Positions 1 to 6,567 of a stretch of 12,922 nt of DNA are shown piece by piece (position 1 is the first letter of the stretch; each line of letters opens with the position of its first letter). Source of the stretch: an uncultured Nesterenkonia sp. (GTDB lineage Bacteria; Actinomycetota; Actinomycetes; Actinomycetales; Micrococcaceae); contig CAMINA010000027.1 in assembly GCA_946221825.1 (NCBI GenBank), positions 1-12,922 on the forward strand. The letters are read 5' to 3'. A program made the position numbers and the translations under genes. The notes under the pieces were generated by a model. It did not search any database. It was not told the origin of the DNA and saw only the letters and a list, made by a program, of their open reading frames with translations.

Positions 1-113
1 GCTCACGACCAGCTGAGTTCACTGTTGTTGCGACAACCACTCGAATCCGCCGCCGATTCTCAGGAAGAACGCGGGGCGATCCCCACGGTTCAGCAGGTTC
101 AGCGGACCTCAGC
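1..113. other. Left-edge region downstream of pdxS
   Basis: No gene is recognisable here. A 9-bp unit is almost exactly tandemly repeated (GGTTCAGC at 87-94 and again at 96-103). A weak GGGG-CGAT-CCCC hairpin at 73-84 and a GTTGT/ACAAC hairpin at 24-37 could belong to a terminator, but neither has a T-run. In many Actinobacteria pdxT follows pdxS; no convincing pdxT start is visible. A minus-strand GTG at 4-6 touches the edge and cannot be judged. Confidence 0.3.
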
Positions 114-1028
114 TCACCAGCCGCGCTCGGCCAGGCGGTGCGGGGCGGGCAGGTCGGAGACGTTCAGACCGACCATGGCATCGCCCAGACCCTTGGAAAC
201 TTCGGCGAGGACGGCCGGGTCGTCGTAGTAGGTGGTGGCCTTCACGATCGCCTCGGCGCGGGCCGCCGGGTTGCCGGACTTGAAGATGCCCGATCCCACG
301 AAGACGCCGTCGGCGCCCATCTGCATCATCATGGCGGCGTCGGCCGGAGTAGCCACACCGCCGGCCACGAAGAGCACCACGGGCAGCCGGCCGTCCTGAG
401 CGACCTGCTTGACCAGCTCGTAGGGAGCCTGCAGCTCCTTGGCGCGGACGAAGAGCTCGTCTTCGGCCAGGGAGGTCAGCTGGGCGATCTCCGCGTTGAT
501 GGTGCGGATGTGCTTCATGGCCTCGGAGACGTCACCGGTGCCCGCCTCACCCTTGGAACGGATCATGGAGGCCCCTTCGGTGATGCGGCGCAGCGCCTCG
601 CCCAGGTTGGTGGCGCCACAGACGAAGGGCACTGAGAACTTCGACTTATCGATGTGATGGATGTAGTCGGCGGGGGAGAGCACCTCGGACTCGTCGATGT
701 AGTCCACCTTCAGGTGCTCCAGCACCTGGGCCTCGACGAAGTGGCCGATCCGGGCCTTGGCCATCACAGGGATGGAGACGGTGTCGATGATCCCGGAGAT
801 CAGATCGGGGTCAGACATGCGGGCCACCCCGCCGGTGGCGCGGATGTCGGCGGGGACGCGCTCCAGGGCCATCACGGCGACGGCGCCGGCCTCCTCGGCG
901 ATCTTGGCCTGGTCAGGGGTGACCACGTCCATGATGACGCCGCCCTTGAGCATCTGAGCGAGGCCTTTGTTGACGGTGTCCTTCTCAACGGCGGGTGCTC
1001 CGGTGGCGGCGGGGGCAGTATCGGTCAC
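114..1028 (-). CDS. pdxS: Pyridoxal 5'-phosphate synthase, lyase subunit PdxS
   Basis: This is the synthase subunit of the DXP-independent vitamin B6 pathway. It builds pyridoxal 5'-phosphate in the cytoplasm from ribose 5-phosphate, glyceraldehyde 3-phosphate and ammonia supplied by the glutaminase PdxT. The 304 residues form one (beta/alpha)8 barrel, slightly longer than the usual ~295 because of an Ala-rich N-terminus. The family landmarks are present: the aspartate in GGVIMDV (D34), the first Schiff-base lysine in MAKARIGH (K91), the signature VPFVCGATNLGEALRRI, and the second lysine in RSKGEAGTGD (K159). The start is GTG at 1028, with a GAGGAG ribosome-binding site at 1034-1040. A perfect inverted repeat lies only 6 nt before that site, so expression may be governed by read-through or attenuation from pspA. 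The partner pdxT is not in the window. The identification is secure. Confidence 0.97.
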   Translation of the reverse strand: MTDTAPAATGAPAVEKDTVNKGLAQMLKGGVIMDVVTPDQAKIAEEAGAVAVMALERVPADIRATGGVARMSDPDLISGIIDTVSIPVMAKARIGHFVEAQVLEHLKVDYIDESEVLSPADYIHHIDKSKFSVPFVCGATNLGEALRRITEGASMIRSKGEAGTGDVSEAMKHIRTINAEIAQLTSLAEDELFVRAKELQAPYELVKQVAQDGRLPVVLFVAGGVATPADAAMMMQMGADGVFVGSGIFKSGNPAARAEAIVKATTYYDDPAVLAEVSKGLGDAMVGLNVSDLPAPHRLAERGW

Positions 1029-1046
1029 AGGGGTCTCCTCAGGCAG

Positions 1047-1081
1047 AACAATGGGGTACGGAAGCTCCGTACCCCATTGTT
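1047..1081 (-). terminator. Perfect 16-bp inverted repeat between pspA and pdxS
   Basis: The arms AACAATGGGGTACGGA (1047-1062) and its exact reverse complement (1066-1081) flank a 3-base loop. The hairpin lies 22 nt after the pspA stop and 18 nt before the pdxS start, immediately upstream of the pdxS ribosome-binding site. It is most simply a pspA terminator. There is no true U-tract, though the minus-strand arm ends ATTGTT. Its position also fits an attenuator or an operator for pdxS. Confidence 0.7.
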
Positions 1082-1103
1082 GCAGAAGCGTCTCTGCGAG
1101 AAG

Positions 1104-1919
1104 TCAGCTCTTGTCGTTTTGCGACTCGAGAGCCTCCAGGTCAGCCGCGATGTCCTCAGCGCTGACACCGCTGCCGGACTCGCCGGATCCGATGGCCTGC
1201 CGGTCGGGGGAGGGGCCCTTCAGAGCTGCGAGGCGGGCTTCGACCTCGGCCTGCTCGCCCAGGTCCTCGAGGGACTCGAACTGGGCATCCAGGGAGGATG
1301 CGGCGAGTTCGTTCTGGCCGCGCACGCGAGCCTCTTCCCGACGGATCTTCTCCTCGAAGCGTCCCACCTCGGAGGTCGGGTCCATGACGTCGATGGACTT
1401 GACCGCGTCGTGGACCTGGGACTGGGCGTGGGCGGCACGGGAGCGTGCGACCAGCTCATCGCGCTTGGAGACCAGCTGCTGACGCTTGGACTTCATCTGC
1501 TCCAGGCCGGACTTCAGCTTCTCCACGATCTCGCGCTGAGACTGGATGGTGGGCTCAGCGGACTTGGCGGAGGACTCGGACTCCATCTGACGCTGGATGG
1601 CCACCTTGGCGAGGTTGTCGAACTTCGCGGTGTTCTCGGAGTCACCGGCCTGACGGAACTCATCAGCCTTGCGGGAGGCGGCCAGTGCCTTCTGACCCCA
1701 GGACTGGGCGGTCTCCAGGTCCTCCTTGTAGTCGTCCTCCATCATGCGCAGGTTGCCGATGGTCTGGGCGACGGCCTCTTCAGCCTCTGCGATGTTGTTG
1801 GTGAAGTCCCGGACCATCTGGTCCAGCATCTTCTCCGGGTCTTCGGCGCGGTCCAGCATCGCGTTCACATTGGCGCGGATGAGCTGGGACATTCTGCCGA
1901 AAATCGACTGCTTGGACAC
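1104..1919 (-). CDS. pspA: Phage shock protein A (PspA/IM30) family protein
   Basis: This is a peripheral membrane protein of the PspA/IM30/Vipp1 (ESCRT-III-like) family. Such proteins polymerise on the inner face of damaged membrane and preserve its integrity. The N-terminus carries the usual amphipathic helix (SKQSIFGRMSQLIRANVNAML), followed by the family hallmark AEDPEKMLDQMVRDF. A long charged coiled coil then runs to about residue 220, ending in an acidic Ser-rich tail. At about 271 residues it matches the family length. The favoured start is the GTG at 1919, because AAAGGTG sits 6 nt before it and it gives the classical N-terminus; an in-frame GTG at 1928 (three residues longer) is the alternative. 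It follows the coiled-coil membrane protein by about 120 nt on the same strand, and the HtrA protease is divergent from both. I recall that in Mycobacterium tuberculosis a PspA homologue (Rv2744c) is a reported substrate of the HtrA-type protease PepD. That makes this arrangement suggestive, but it is not proof of interaction here. Confidence 0.93.
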   Translation of the reverse strand: MSKQSIFGRMSQLIRANVNAMLDRAEDPEKMLDQMVRDFTNNIAEAEEAVAQTIGNLRMMEDDYKEDLETAQSWGQKALAASRKADEFRQAGDSENTAKFDNLAKVAIQRQMESESSAKSAEPTIQSQREIVEKLKSGLEQMKSKRQQLVSKRDELVARSRAAHAQSQVHDAVKSIDVMDPTSEVGRFEEKIRREEARVRGQNELAASSLDAQFESLEDLGEQAEVEARLAALKGPSPDRQAIGSGESGSGVSAEDIAADLEALESQNDKS

Positions 1920-1984
1920 AGTGATCACCTTTCCTCGTGGGCTGCTGCGCCGAGGCCTGCAGAAGGCCTGCGACTCACAGTTCG

Positions 1985-2013
1985 ATTCTTTCCTCTTCCG
2001 GCTGATGCGTCCA
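1985..2013 (-). promoter_or_regulatory. Possible pspA promoter
   Basis: On the minus strand TGGACG (2008-2013) and AAGAAT (1985-1990) are separated by exactly 17 nt. Each matches 4 of 6 bases of the housekeeping -35/-10 consensus. The site lies in the gap between the coiled-coil gene and pspA. Between it and pspA is an AGGCCT-GCAGA-AGGCCT hairpin (1953-1969). This is a by-eye call only. Confidence 0.35.
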
Positions 2014-2021
2014 GTGGTGCA

Positions 2022-2034
2022 GCGCTCTCAGCGC
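2022..2034 (-). terminator. Short hairpin after the coiled-coil gene
   Basis: GCGCT-CTC-AGCGC forms a 5-bp stem about 7 nt beyond the stop codon of the 2042-3697 gene. It is small and has no T-run, so it may only reduce read-through into pspA. Weak call. Confidence 0.25.
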
Positions 2035-2041
2035 CTGTTCC

Positions 2042-3697
2042 TCAGAAGAACCCGCGACGCCGGCGCGGACGCATACGCACGCCGCGACGTCCGTAGCCCA
2101 TGCGGTAGCTGCCGCCGAAGCCTCCACCCAGCGGGCCGCCGCCGAAACCGCCGCCGTAGCCTTCGCGGTACCCACCGCCGAAGCTGCCTCCGTACCCGCC
2201 GCCCACGGGGTCACGGCCGGCGATGCCTCCGCCCATGCCGCTCATGTTGGTCTCGGCCGTCTCGCGCTGGGCGATCTGAGCAGCTTGGACCGCCAGGGTC
2301 TTGGCCTGGGAAGCCATCTCCAGCGCGCGGGAGGGCTGGCTGTCGGCGAAGCTCTGCGCCTCGGAGAGGCAGCGCTCAGCCTCAGCCAGACGCGTGCGGG
2401 CCGTGTTGCTGGTGAATCGCCGTCGGGAGCGCAGATAGTCCACGGAGGACTGGACCTGGTTGCGGGCGGTCAGCAGCTCCGCATCCAGAGTCTCGCGGGC
2501 TCGCCGGTCTTTGGCCTGCAGATCTCGGACGGAGTTCAGCGGCTCATCCAGCTCGCGGTGGGCCAGCTCGAGGGACTGCAGCAGCTCCAGCGGATCGATC
2601 CGATGTTCGGAGGACAGCTCTTGACGGACCCGCGCCGCTGCGGTCTCGGCGGCGGCGATCGGGCCGGCCAGCTCGGGTGCCTGGCCGGCGTCGCGGATGG
2701 CCCGAGCCTGGGCCAGATCCTGCTCTGTCTGAGCGAGCCCCACATCGAGGTTCCGCCGTGCCTGCTCCAACCGCTGTCCGTGCTGCTCCATGGAACTGAT
2801 GAGATCAGCCGCGTCACCGGCGGCCTCTTCGCCGTGGTGGATCGAGACCACGGCGTCACTGGCGCTGCCGGCCTCGGTGGACTGCTGGGCGGCGTCGCGT
2901 GCCCCGGCAGCCTGCTGCAGAGCCTGAGCAGACTGGGTCAGATTGTCGCGGAACTGGGTGAGCGCATCCTCGCTGTACTTCTGCTCCAAGGTGGGCAGCT
3001 GGGACTCCACATGCTCCCGGCGGGCGGAGAGGTCGCTCAGCTGGCGGTTGAGCTGCTCGAGGGCAGGGCGCGGGTCCCGCTCCAGGTTGCGCATCCCTTC
3101 GAATTCCTTGCGGTGGGCCTCGAGGGTCTCGTGGATCTTCTCGCAGTTGGCGAAGATCCGCTTCACCAGCTCTCGAGCCTCATGCTCTTGCTCCGGCGGC
3201 TCACGGTCCAGCTGGTGCTGCAGGCGGAAGGACTCGGTGAGATGCTCGTGGGCTTGGGCGATGTCCTGCTGAAACACTTCCACCTCCTCCTCGCCGTAAG
3301 AGGCTTGAGCGAAGAGCACCTCCTGCTCGGAGGAGCGGACGGCGTCGTCGGCTGCGATCAGCATGGTGCCGGCCTCCTGGCGCAGCATCTCCAGCGGAGC
3401 GGTGTCGAGCCGATCCGGCTCCTTCGGGGCATCCCCGGACATCTGCTGGGGGCCCGACCGCCCGATGATCCTCTGCTGCTTCTTGCCTCCGGAGAGCCAT
3501 ACGGCGCCCAGTCCGATCAGCGCCAGCACTGCCGCTCCGATGAGAAGAGGGCCGACCAGCATGGCCCCCACAGGCATCGGAACGCTGGTGATCAGGGAGC
3601 TGGGGAGGGGCTCGGTCAGCATGGCTTTGAGTGTATAAGCAGGGTCTGACATCGTCCATGGACAAGCAGGAAGGCCCTGTTGAGCTTTAGAGGACAT
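2042..3697 (-). CDS. Membrane-anchored coiled-coil protein with Gly/Arg-rich tail (PspA-linked)
   Basis: No enzyme family is recognised. The 551 residues comprise a short N-terminus, one transmembrane helix (about 46-69, from MLVGPLLIGAAVLALIGLG), and a very long Glu/Gln/Ala-rich coiled coil (about 95-480). The protein ends in a tail of GGGYGG/GGGFGG blocks and RRRRGFF. Actinobacterial proteins next to pspA often have a signal peptide and an extracellular TPM domain before such a helix, coiled coil and Gly-rich tail. Here only about 45 residues precede the helix, so a TPM domain is absent. A cytoplasmic coiled coil that engages PspA at the membrane is the likely role, by inference. The start is uncertain: ATG 3697 has no Shine-Dalgarno sequence but sits 8 nt after a good -10 (leaderless), while ATG 3652 and ATG 3622 also lack one. 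Confidence 0.8.
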   Translation of the reverse strand: MSSKAQQGLPACPWTMSDPAYTLKAMLTEPLPSSLITSVPMPVGAMLVGPLLIGAAVLALIGLGAVWLSGGKKQQRIIGRSGPQQMSGDAPKEPDRLDTAPLEMLRQEAGTMLIAADDAVRSSEQEVLFAQASYGEEEVEVFQQDIAQAHEHLTESFRLQHQLDREPPEQEHEARELVKRIFANCEKIHETLEAHRKEFEGMRNLERDPRPALEQLNRQLSDLSARREHVESQLPTLEQKYSEDALTQFRDNLTQSAQALQQAAGARDAAQQSTEAGSASDAVVSIHHGEEAAGDAADLISSMEQHGQRLEQARRNLDVGLAQTEQDLAQARAIRDAGQAPELAGPIAAAETAAARVRQELSSEHRIDPLELLQSLELAHRELDEPLNSVRDLQAKDRRARETLDAELLTARNQVQSSVDYLRSRRRFTSNTARTRLAEAERCLSEAQSFADSQPSRALEMASQAKTLAVQAAQIAQRETAETNMSGMGGGIAGRDPVGGGYGGSFGGGYREGYGGGFGGGPLGGGFGGSYRMGYGRRGVRMRPRRRRGFF

Positions 3698-3702
3698 GTT
3701 CA

Positions 3703-3729
3703 GGAACTATTCGGGAACTTGTCGACGTT
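3703..3729 (+). promoter_or_regulatory. Possible ECF-type (SigE/SigH/SigR-like) promoter for htrA
   Basis: GGAAC (3703-3707) is followed after 18 nt by CGTT (3726-3729). This resembles the GGAAY...GTT promoters used by actinobacterial stress ECF sigma factors. It would start transcription about 60 nt before the HtrA ATG. A second GGGAAC at 3713-3718 has no matching downstream element. The call rests on motif resemblance only. Confidence 0.4.
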
Positions 3730-3734
3730 GTCAC
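3706..3734 (-). promoter_or_regulatory. Promoter of the coiled-coil/pspA side
   Basis: On the minus strand GTGACA (3729-3734, 5/6 of TTGACA) and AATAGT (3706-3711, 4/6 of TATAAT) are separated by 17 nt. The -10 ends 8 nt before ATG 3697, so the predicted transcript would begin at or beside the start codon. It overlaps the proposed plus-strand stress promoter. Confidence 0.5.
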
Positions 3735-3796
3735 AGGGAGCCAGGGCACAATGGCTCTGCCGACTTCTCGAACGAACTGCCGAATCAGGTGTTGCT

Positions 3797-5584
3797 ATGA
3801 CTTCAGACCGCAACGAACCCCACGAGGACGCACCCCGCGATCCCCAGGACGTCCCGCCGCCCCGGCCCGACGCCGACAGTCCGCGAGACGCCGAGAGTCC
3901 GGGACAGGCAGGGCACCGGTCGGAGCAGTCCGGGCACCAGCCGGAGCAGGAGAGGCGGCTGCCCGGCGAGGAGCCCACCCAGCGGATCTGGCAGGACCAG
4001 GCTGCTGAGGAACACCGGCCCCTGCCGAGCTTCTCCCCCTATGAAGCTGGCGCAGCGAACCCGCAGGCACTTCACAGCACACCGCAGTCGCAGCACTATG
4101 GCGGTGCCATGGCCCAGGGCCCCTCCGCGCAGCAGGGCCATCCAGGGTATGAGAGCCCCGCCGCACAGCACGGGGCTCAGCACAACGCTCAGTACGGCGG
4201 GGTCCAGTACGACAGCGCGCAGTACGACAGTCCTCAGTACGGCGCCGCGCAGCAGGGGTGGGGCGACCACACCGCGACGCCGTATGGCTCGCCGGCTCCG
4301 TACACCTACCCGGGCCAGCCCGGCCAGGATGTCCACCCCTTCTACGGCTCACAGCAGCCGGAGGCACCCAAGCGGAGCATCGGCGTCGGAGGTTTCATGG
4401 CCGGCATGCTGGTGGCCGCTCTGGTGGGCGGCGGTGTGGCTGTGGGCTGGAGCGCGCTCTCAAACGACGGGGTGGCTGCTCCGGGTGGCGGCATCGAGAT
4501 CAACAACCCGGAGAGCGCCACAGAGGTGACGGCGGCAGCGGCGAAGGCGTCACCCTCCGTGGTCACGTTGGCGGTCTCTGCTCAGCAGGGGGCGGGATCG
4601 GGTTCGGGCATCGTGCTCGATGATCAGGGTCATGTGCTCACCAACACGCATGTGGTCACCCTCGGCGGTCAGACCAACAGCGCGGAGATCTCCGTGCAGG
4701 CCCATGACGGCTCGGTCACCTCTGCTGAGGTGGTCGGCGCCGACCCGCTCAGCGACTTGGCCGTGATCCAGCTGGAGGACACCAGCGGCGTCACTCCGGC
4801 TGAGATGGGCAGCTCGGGAGAGCTGAACGTGGGCGATCAGGCGATCGCCATCGGTGCCCCGCTGGGGCTGGAGGGGACGGTGACCGACGGAATCGTCTCC
4901 ACGCTGAACCGCACCATCTCGGTGGCCTCCTCCGACGCCGGCGACGAAGAGTCCGAAGCGGCTCCGGAGGAGCCTGAGGAGGGGGAGGAGGACCCGGAGG
5001 GCTTCGAGTTCTTCTTCCCGGACCAGGACCAGGCGCCGACCCAGGGATACATCCACCTCAACGTCATTCAGACCGACGCCGCCATCAACCAGGGCAACTC
5101 GGGCGGTGCGCTGGTGGACGGCGAGGGCAACATCATCGGCGTCAACGTGGCCATCGCCTCCGCCGGAGGGGGAGGGCAGATGGGCCAGACCGATGCCGGT
5201 TCCATCGGCGTCGGCTTTGCCATCCCGATCGACTATGCCCAGCGCGTGGCCGACGAGCTCATCGAGAACGGGGAGGTCTCCCACGGTCTGCTCGGCGTCC
5301 AGGTGCGGGATTCCAGTGCGGAGGGCCTGGAGCCGGAGGACGCGATGTTCCGGCAGGGCTTCACCAACGGCGCGCTGATCGACAGCATCCCGGACGGATC
5401 ACCCGCCGGCGAGGCCGGCCTGCAGGATGGCGACGTGATCACCCAGGTGAATGACACTCCGGTATCCGATGCCAGTTCGCTGACCGCCACTGTGCGTGAA
5501 CACGCCGCAGGCGATAGCGTCACGGTGACCTATGTGCGCGACGGCCAGTCGCATGAAGCCGAGGTCACTCTGGACGGCATGTGA
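3797..5584 (+). CDS. HtrA/DegP-type membrane serine protease with PDZ domain
   Basis: This is an envelope quality-control protease of the S1C trypsin-like family, which degrades or processes damaged proteins on the outer face of the membrane. The 595 residues start with a disordered cytoplasmic region of about 190 residues, rich in Pro/Gln/Tyr and with QYDS-like repeats near 131-153. One transmembrane helix follows (about 196-218, VGGFMAGMLVAALVGGGVA), then the protease domain with catalytic H285 (TNTHVV), D320 (SDLAVIQ) and S435 (GNSGGAL), and one PDZ domain (about 496-594). An acidic insertion of about 40 residues rich in Glu/Asp, ending FEFFFPDQDQ, lies at about 378-417 between the GIVSTLNR strand and IQTDAAINQGNSGG. 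The start is ATG 3797 with AGGTG at 3787-3791; upstream in-frame codons do not look coding. It is divergent from the PspA group, and the next gene starts within 20 nt of its stop. Confidence 0.95.
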   Translation: MTSDRNEPHEDAPRDPQDVPPPRPDADSPRDAESPGQAGHRSEQSGHQPEQERRLPGEEPTQRIWQDQAAEEHRPLPSFSPYEAGAANPQALHSTPQSQHYGGAMAQGPSAQQGHPGYESPAAQHGAQHNAQYGGVQYDSAQYDSPQYGAAQQGWGDHTATPYGSPAPYTYPGQPGQDVHPFYGSQQPEAPKRSIGVGGFMAGMLVAALVGGGVAVGWSALSNDGVAAPGGGIEINNPESATEVTAAAAKASPSVVTLAVSAQQGAGSGSGIVLDDQGHVLTNTHVVTLGGQTNSAEISVQAHDGSVTSAEVVGADPLSDLAVIQLEDTSGVTPAEMGSSGELNVGDQAIAIGAPLGLEGTVTDGIVSTLNRTISVASSDAGDEESEAAPEEPEEGEEDPEGFEFFFPDQDQAPTQGYIHLNVIQTDAAINQGNSGGALVDGEGNIIGVNVAIASAGGGGQMGQTDAGSIGVGFAIPIDYAQRVADELIENGEVSHGLLGVQVRDSSAEGLEPEDAMFRQGFTNGALIDSIPDGSPAGEAGLQDGDVITQVNDTPVSDASSLTATVREHAAGDSVTVTYVRDGQSHEAEVTLDGM

Positions 5585-5598
5585 GAGATACGGAGAGC

Positions 5599-6375
5599 AT
5601 GAACACACAACTGAAGAGCCCGGATGAGCTGATCGAGGGTCTGGGCTTGGAGAGGCTGTTGGCCTTCGCCGCCCATCCGGATGATCTGGACTTCGCGGCG
5701 GCGGCCACCGTTGCGGCCCTGTCCGAACGCGGGGTGGAGGTCACCCTCTGCCTGCTCACTGCCGGTGACGCCGGCGGTTTCGAGCTGGGCCGCGACGCCG
5801 AAGAGATGGCTGCGCGACGGCGGCAGGAGCAGCTGGACGCCGCCGAGATCCTGGGGATCCGGCAGGTGATCTTCTTGGATGAGCGTGACGGTTTCGTCGA
5901 GCCCACCCTGGAGCTGCAGAAGAAGATCGTGCGGGCGATGCGTCAGGTGCAGCCTGATGTGGTCGTCTCCTGCCACCCTGAGCGAGCCTGGGACCGGCTG
6001 CAGAAGTCTCACCCGGATCATATGGCCTGCGGTGAGGCTGTGGTGCGGGCGAGCTACCCTGCGGTGGAGAATCCCTTCGCGTTCCCCGAGCTGCTCGAGG
6101 AGGAGGGGCTGGGGGCCTTCAAGATCAAGTCGCTGATGCTCATGGGGGCGCCGCTGGAGCGGATTCAGCTGCGCGTCGATGTCACCGGCTATGAGGAGAA
6201 GAAGCTGGAGGCGCTGCGTCGCCACTTCAGTCAGCACCCGGATCCGGCGGGCATGGAGCATTACGTCCTGGAGAAGATGGTCCAGGCGGCTGAGCGCTCT
6301 GGGGCAGAAGGCCGGTCGGCGGAAGAGTTCCATCTGGTCCACGTCAATGCTGCGGATACGATCTCAGGTTTCTGA
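5599..6375 (+). CDS. PIG-L/LmbE family deacetylase
   Basis: This is a cytoplasmic zinc-dependent N-deacetylase fold, as in the mycothiol enzymes MshB and Mca and other GlcNAc-type deacetylases. In the 258-residue form the zinc site is visible as AHPDD (25-29; H26 and D29) and SHPDH (H141), on a Rossmann-like start (LLAFAAHPDDLDFAAAATVAAL). It also has the typical TAGDAGG and HPERAW segments. Its shortness and lack of MshB/Mca-specific features I can recall leave the substrate open; small deacetylases of this group are often unassigned. The start is ATG 5599 behind GGAG; a GTG at 5581 that overlaps the htrA stop is the alternative. Because it follows htrA so closely it is probably co-transcribed and perhaps translationally coupled, which links it to envelope stress by position only. 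Confidence 0.9.
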   Translation: MNTQLKSPDELIEGLGLERLLAFAAHPDDLDFAAAATVAALSERGVEVTLCLLTAGDAGGFELGRDAEEMAARRRQEQLDAAEILGIRQVIFLDERDGFVEPTLELQKKIVRAMRQVQPDVVVSCHPERAWDRLQKSHPDHMACGEAVVRASYPAVENPFAFPELLEEEGLGAFKIKSLMLMGAPLERIQLRVDVTGYEEKKLEALRRHFSQHPDPAGMEHYVLEKMVQAAERSGAEGRSAEEFHLVHVNAADTISGF

Positions 6376-6567
6376 ATCAGGCTCCCGCATCAGGCTCGTG
6401 ACCCGCGGCGCCCGCCTGCCTGATGGCGTGGGAGGCCTACACAGACCTCGGCTGCTGATCTGGGGCCTCTCTCTGCAGGAGCTCCGTGTGGTGGACATCG
6501 TATGGACGACGCGCCGGCGGGGCGGAGAGAAGAACGCCGGGGCGGAGCTGGCTGGGGAGGGCAGCGC
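6376..6567. other. Convergent intergenic region with repeats
   Basis: This 192-bp gap lies between the deacetylase and the RraA-like gene. No coding sequence is supported. ATCAGGCTC occurs twice as a direct repeat (6376-6384, 6389-6397). CATCAGGC (6388-6395) pairs with GCCTGATG (6418-6425) over a 22-nt loop and could terminate the plus-strand operon. A GC-rich near-repeat of CGCCGG..GGGCGGAG occurs near 6512-6547. Confidence 0.4.
6388..6425 (+). terminator. Possible terminator of the htrA-deacetylase operon
   Basis: An 8-bp perfect stem, CATCAGGC with GCCTGATG, encloses a GC-rich 22-nt loop starting 13 nt after the deacetylase stop. There is no T-run, so this is a moderate to weak call. Confidence 0.3.

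Noticed and set aside
654..2096. 480-residue plus-strand open frame across pdxS and pspA
   Set aside because: It lies antisense to two secure genes, has a repetitive Leu/Gly/His-rich composition typical of GC-rich shadow frames, and shows no recognisable domain.
2110..2230. Gly-rich coding repeats as a DNA tandem repeat or CRISPR-like array
   Set aside because: The repeats are irregular GGGYGG/GGGFGG codons inside a protein tail, with no uniform repeat or spacer lengths.
2285..3649. 454-residue plus-strand open frame antisense to the coiled-coil gene
   Set aside because: Its Leu/Gly/Gln-rich composition mirrors the heptad codons of the opposite strand; it has no domain and no ribosome-binding site.
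3680..3796. 39-residue N-terminal extension of HtrA from ATG 3680
   Set aside because: It would span the divergent promoter region, has no ribosome-binding site, and ATG 3797 has AGGTG at correct spacing followed by a typical hydrophilic N-terminus.
4550..5284. 244-residue minus-strand open frame inside htrA
   Set aside because: htrA carries a full catalytic triad and PDZ domain in the other direction; this frame is a composition shadow.
5530..6342. 270-residue minus-strand open frame opposite the deacetylase
   Set aside because: The plus-strand frame has AHPDD and HPDH zinc motifs; the antisense frame has none.
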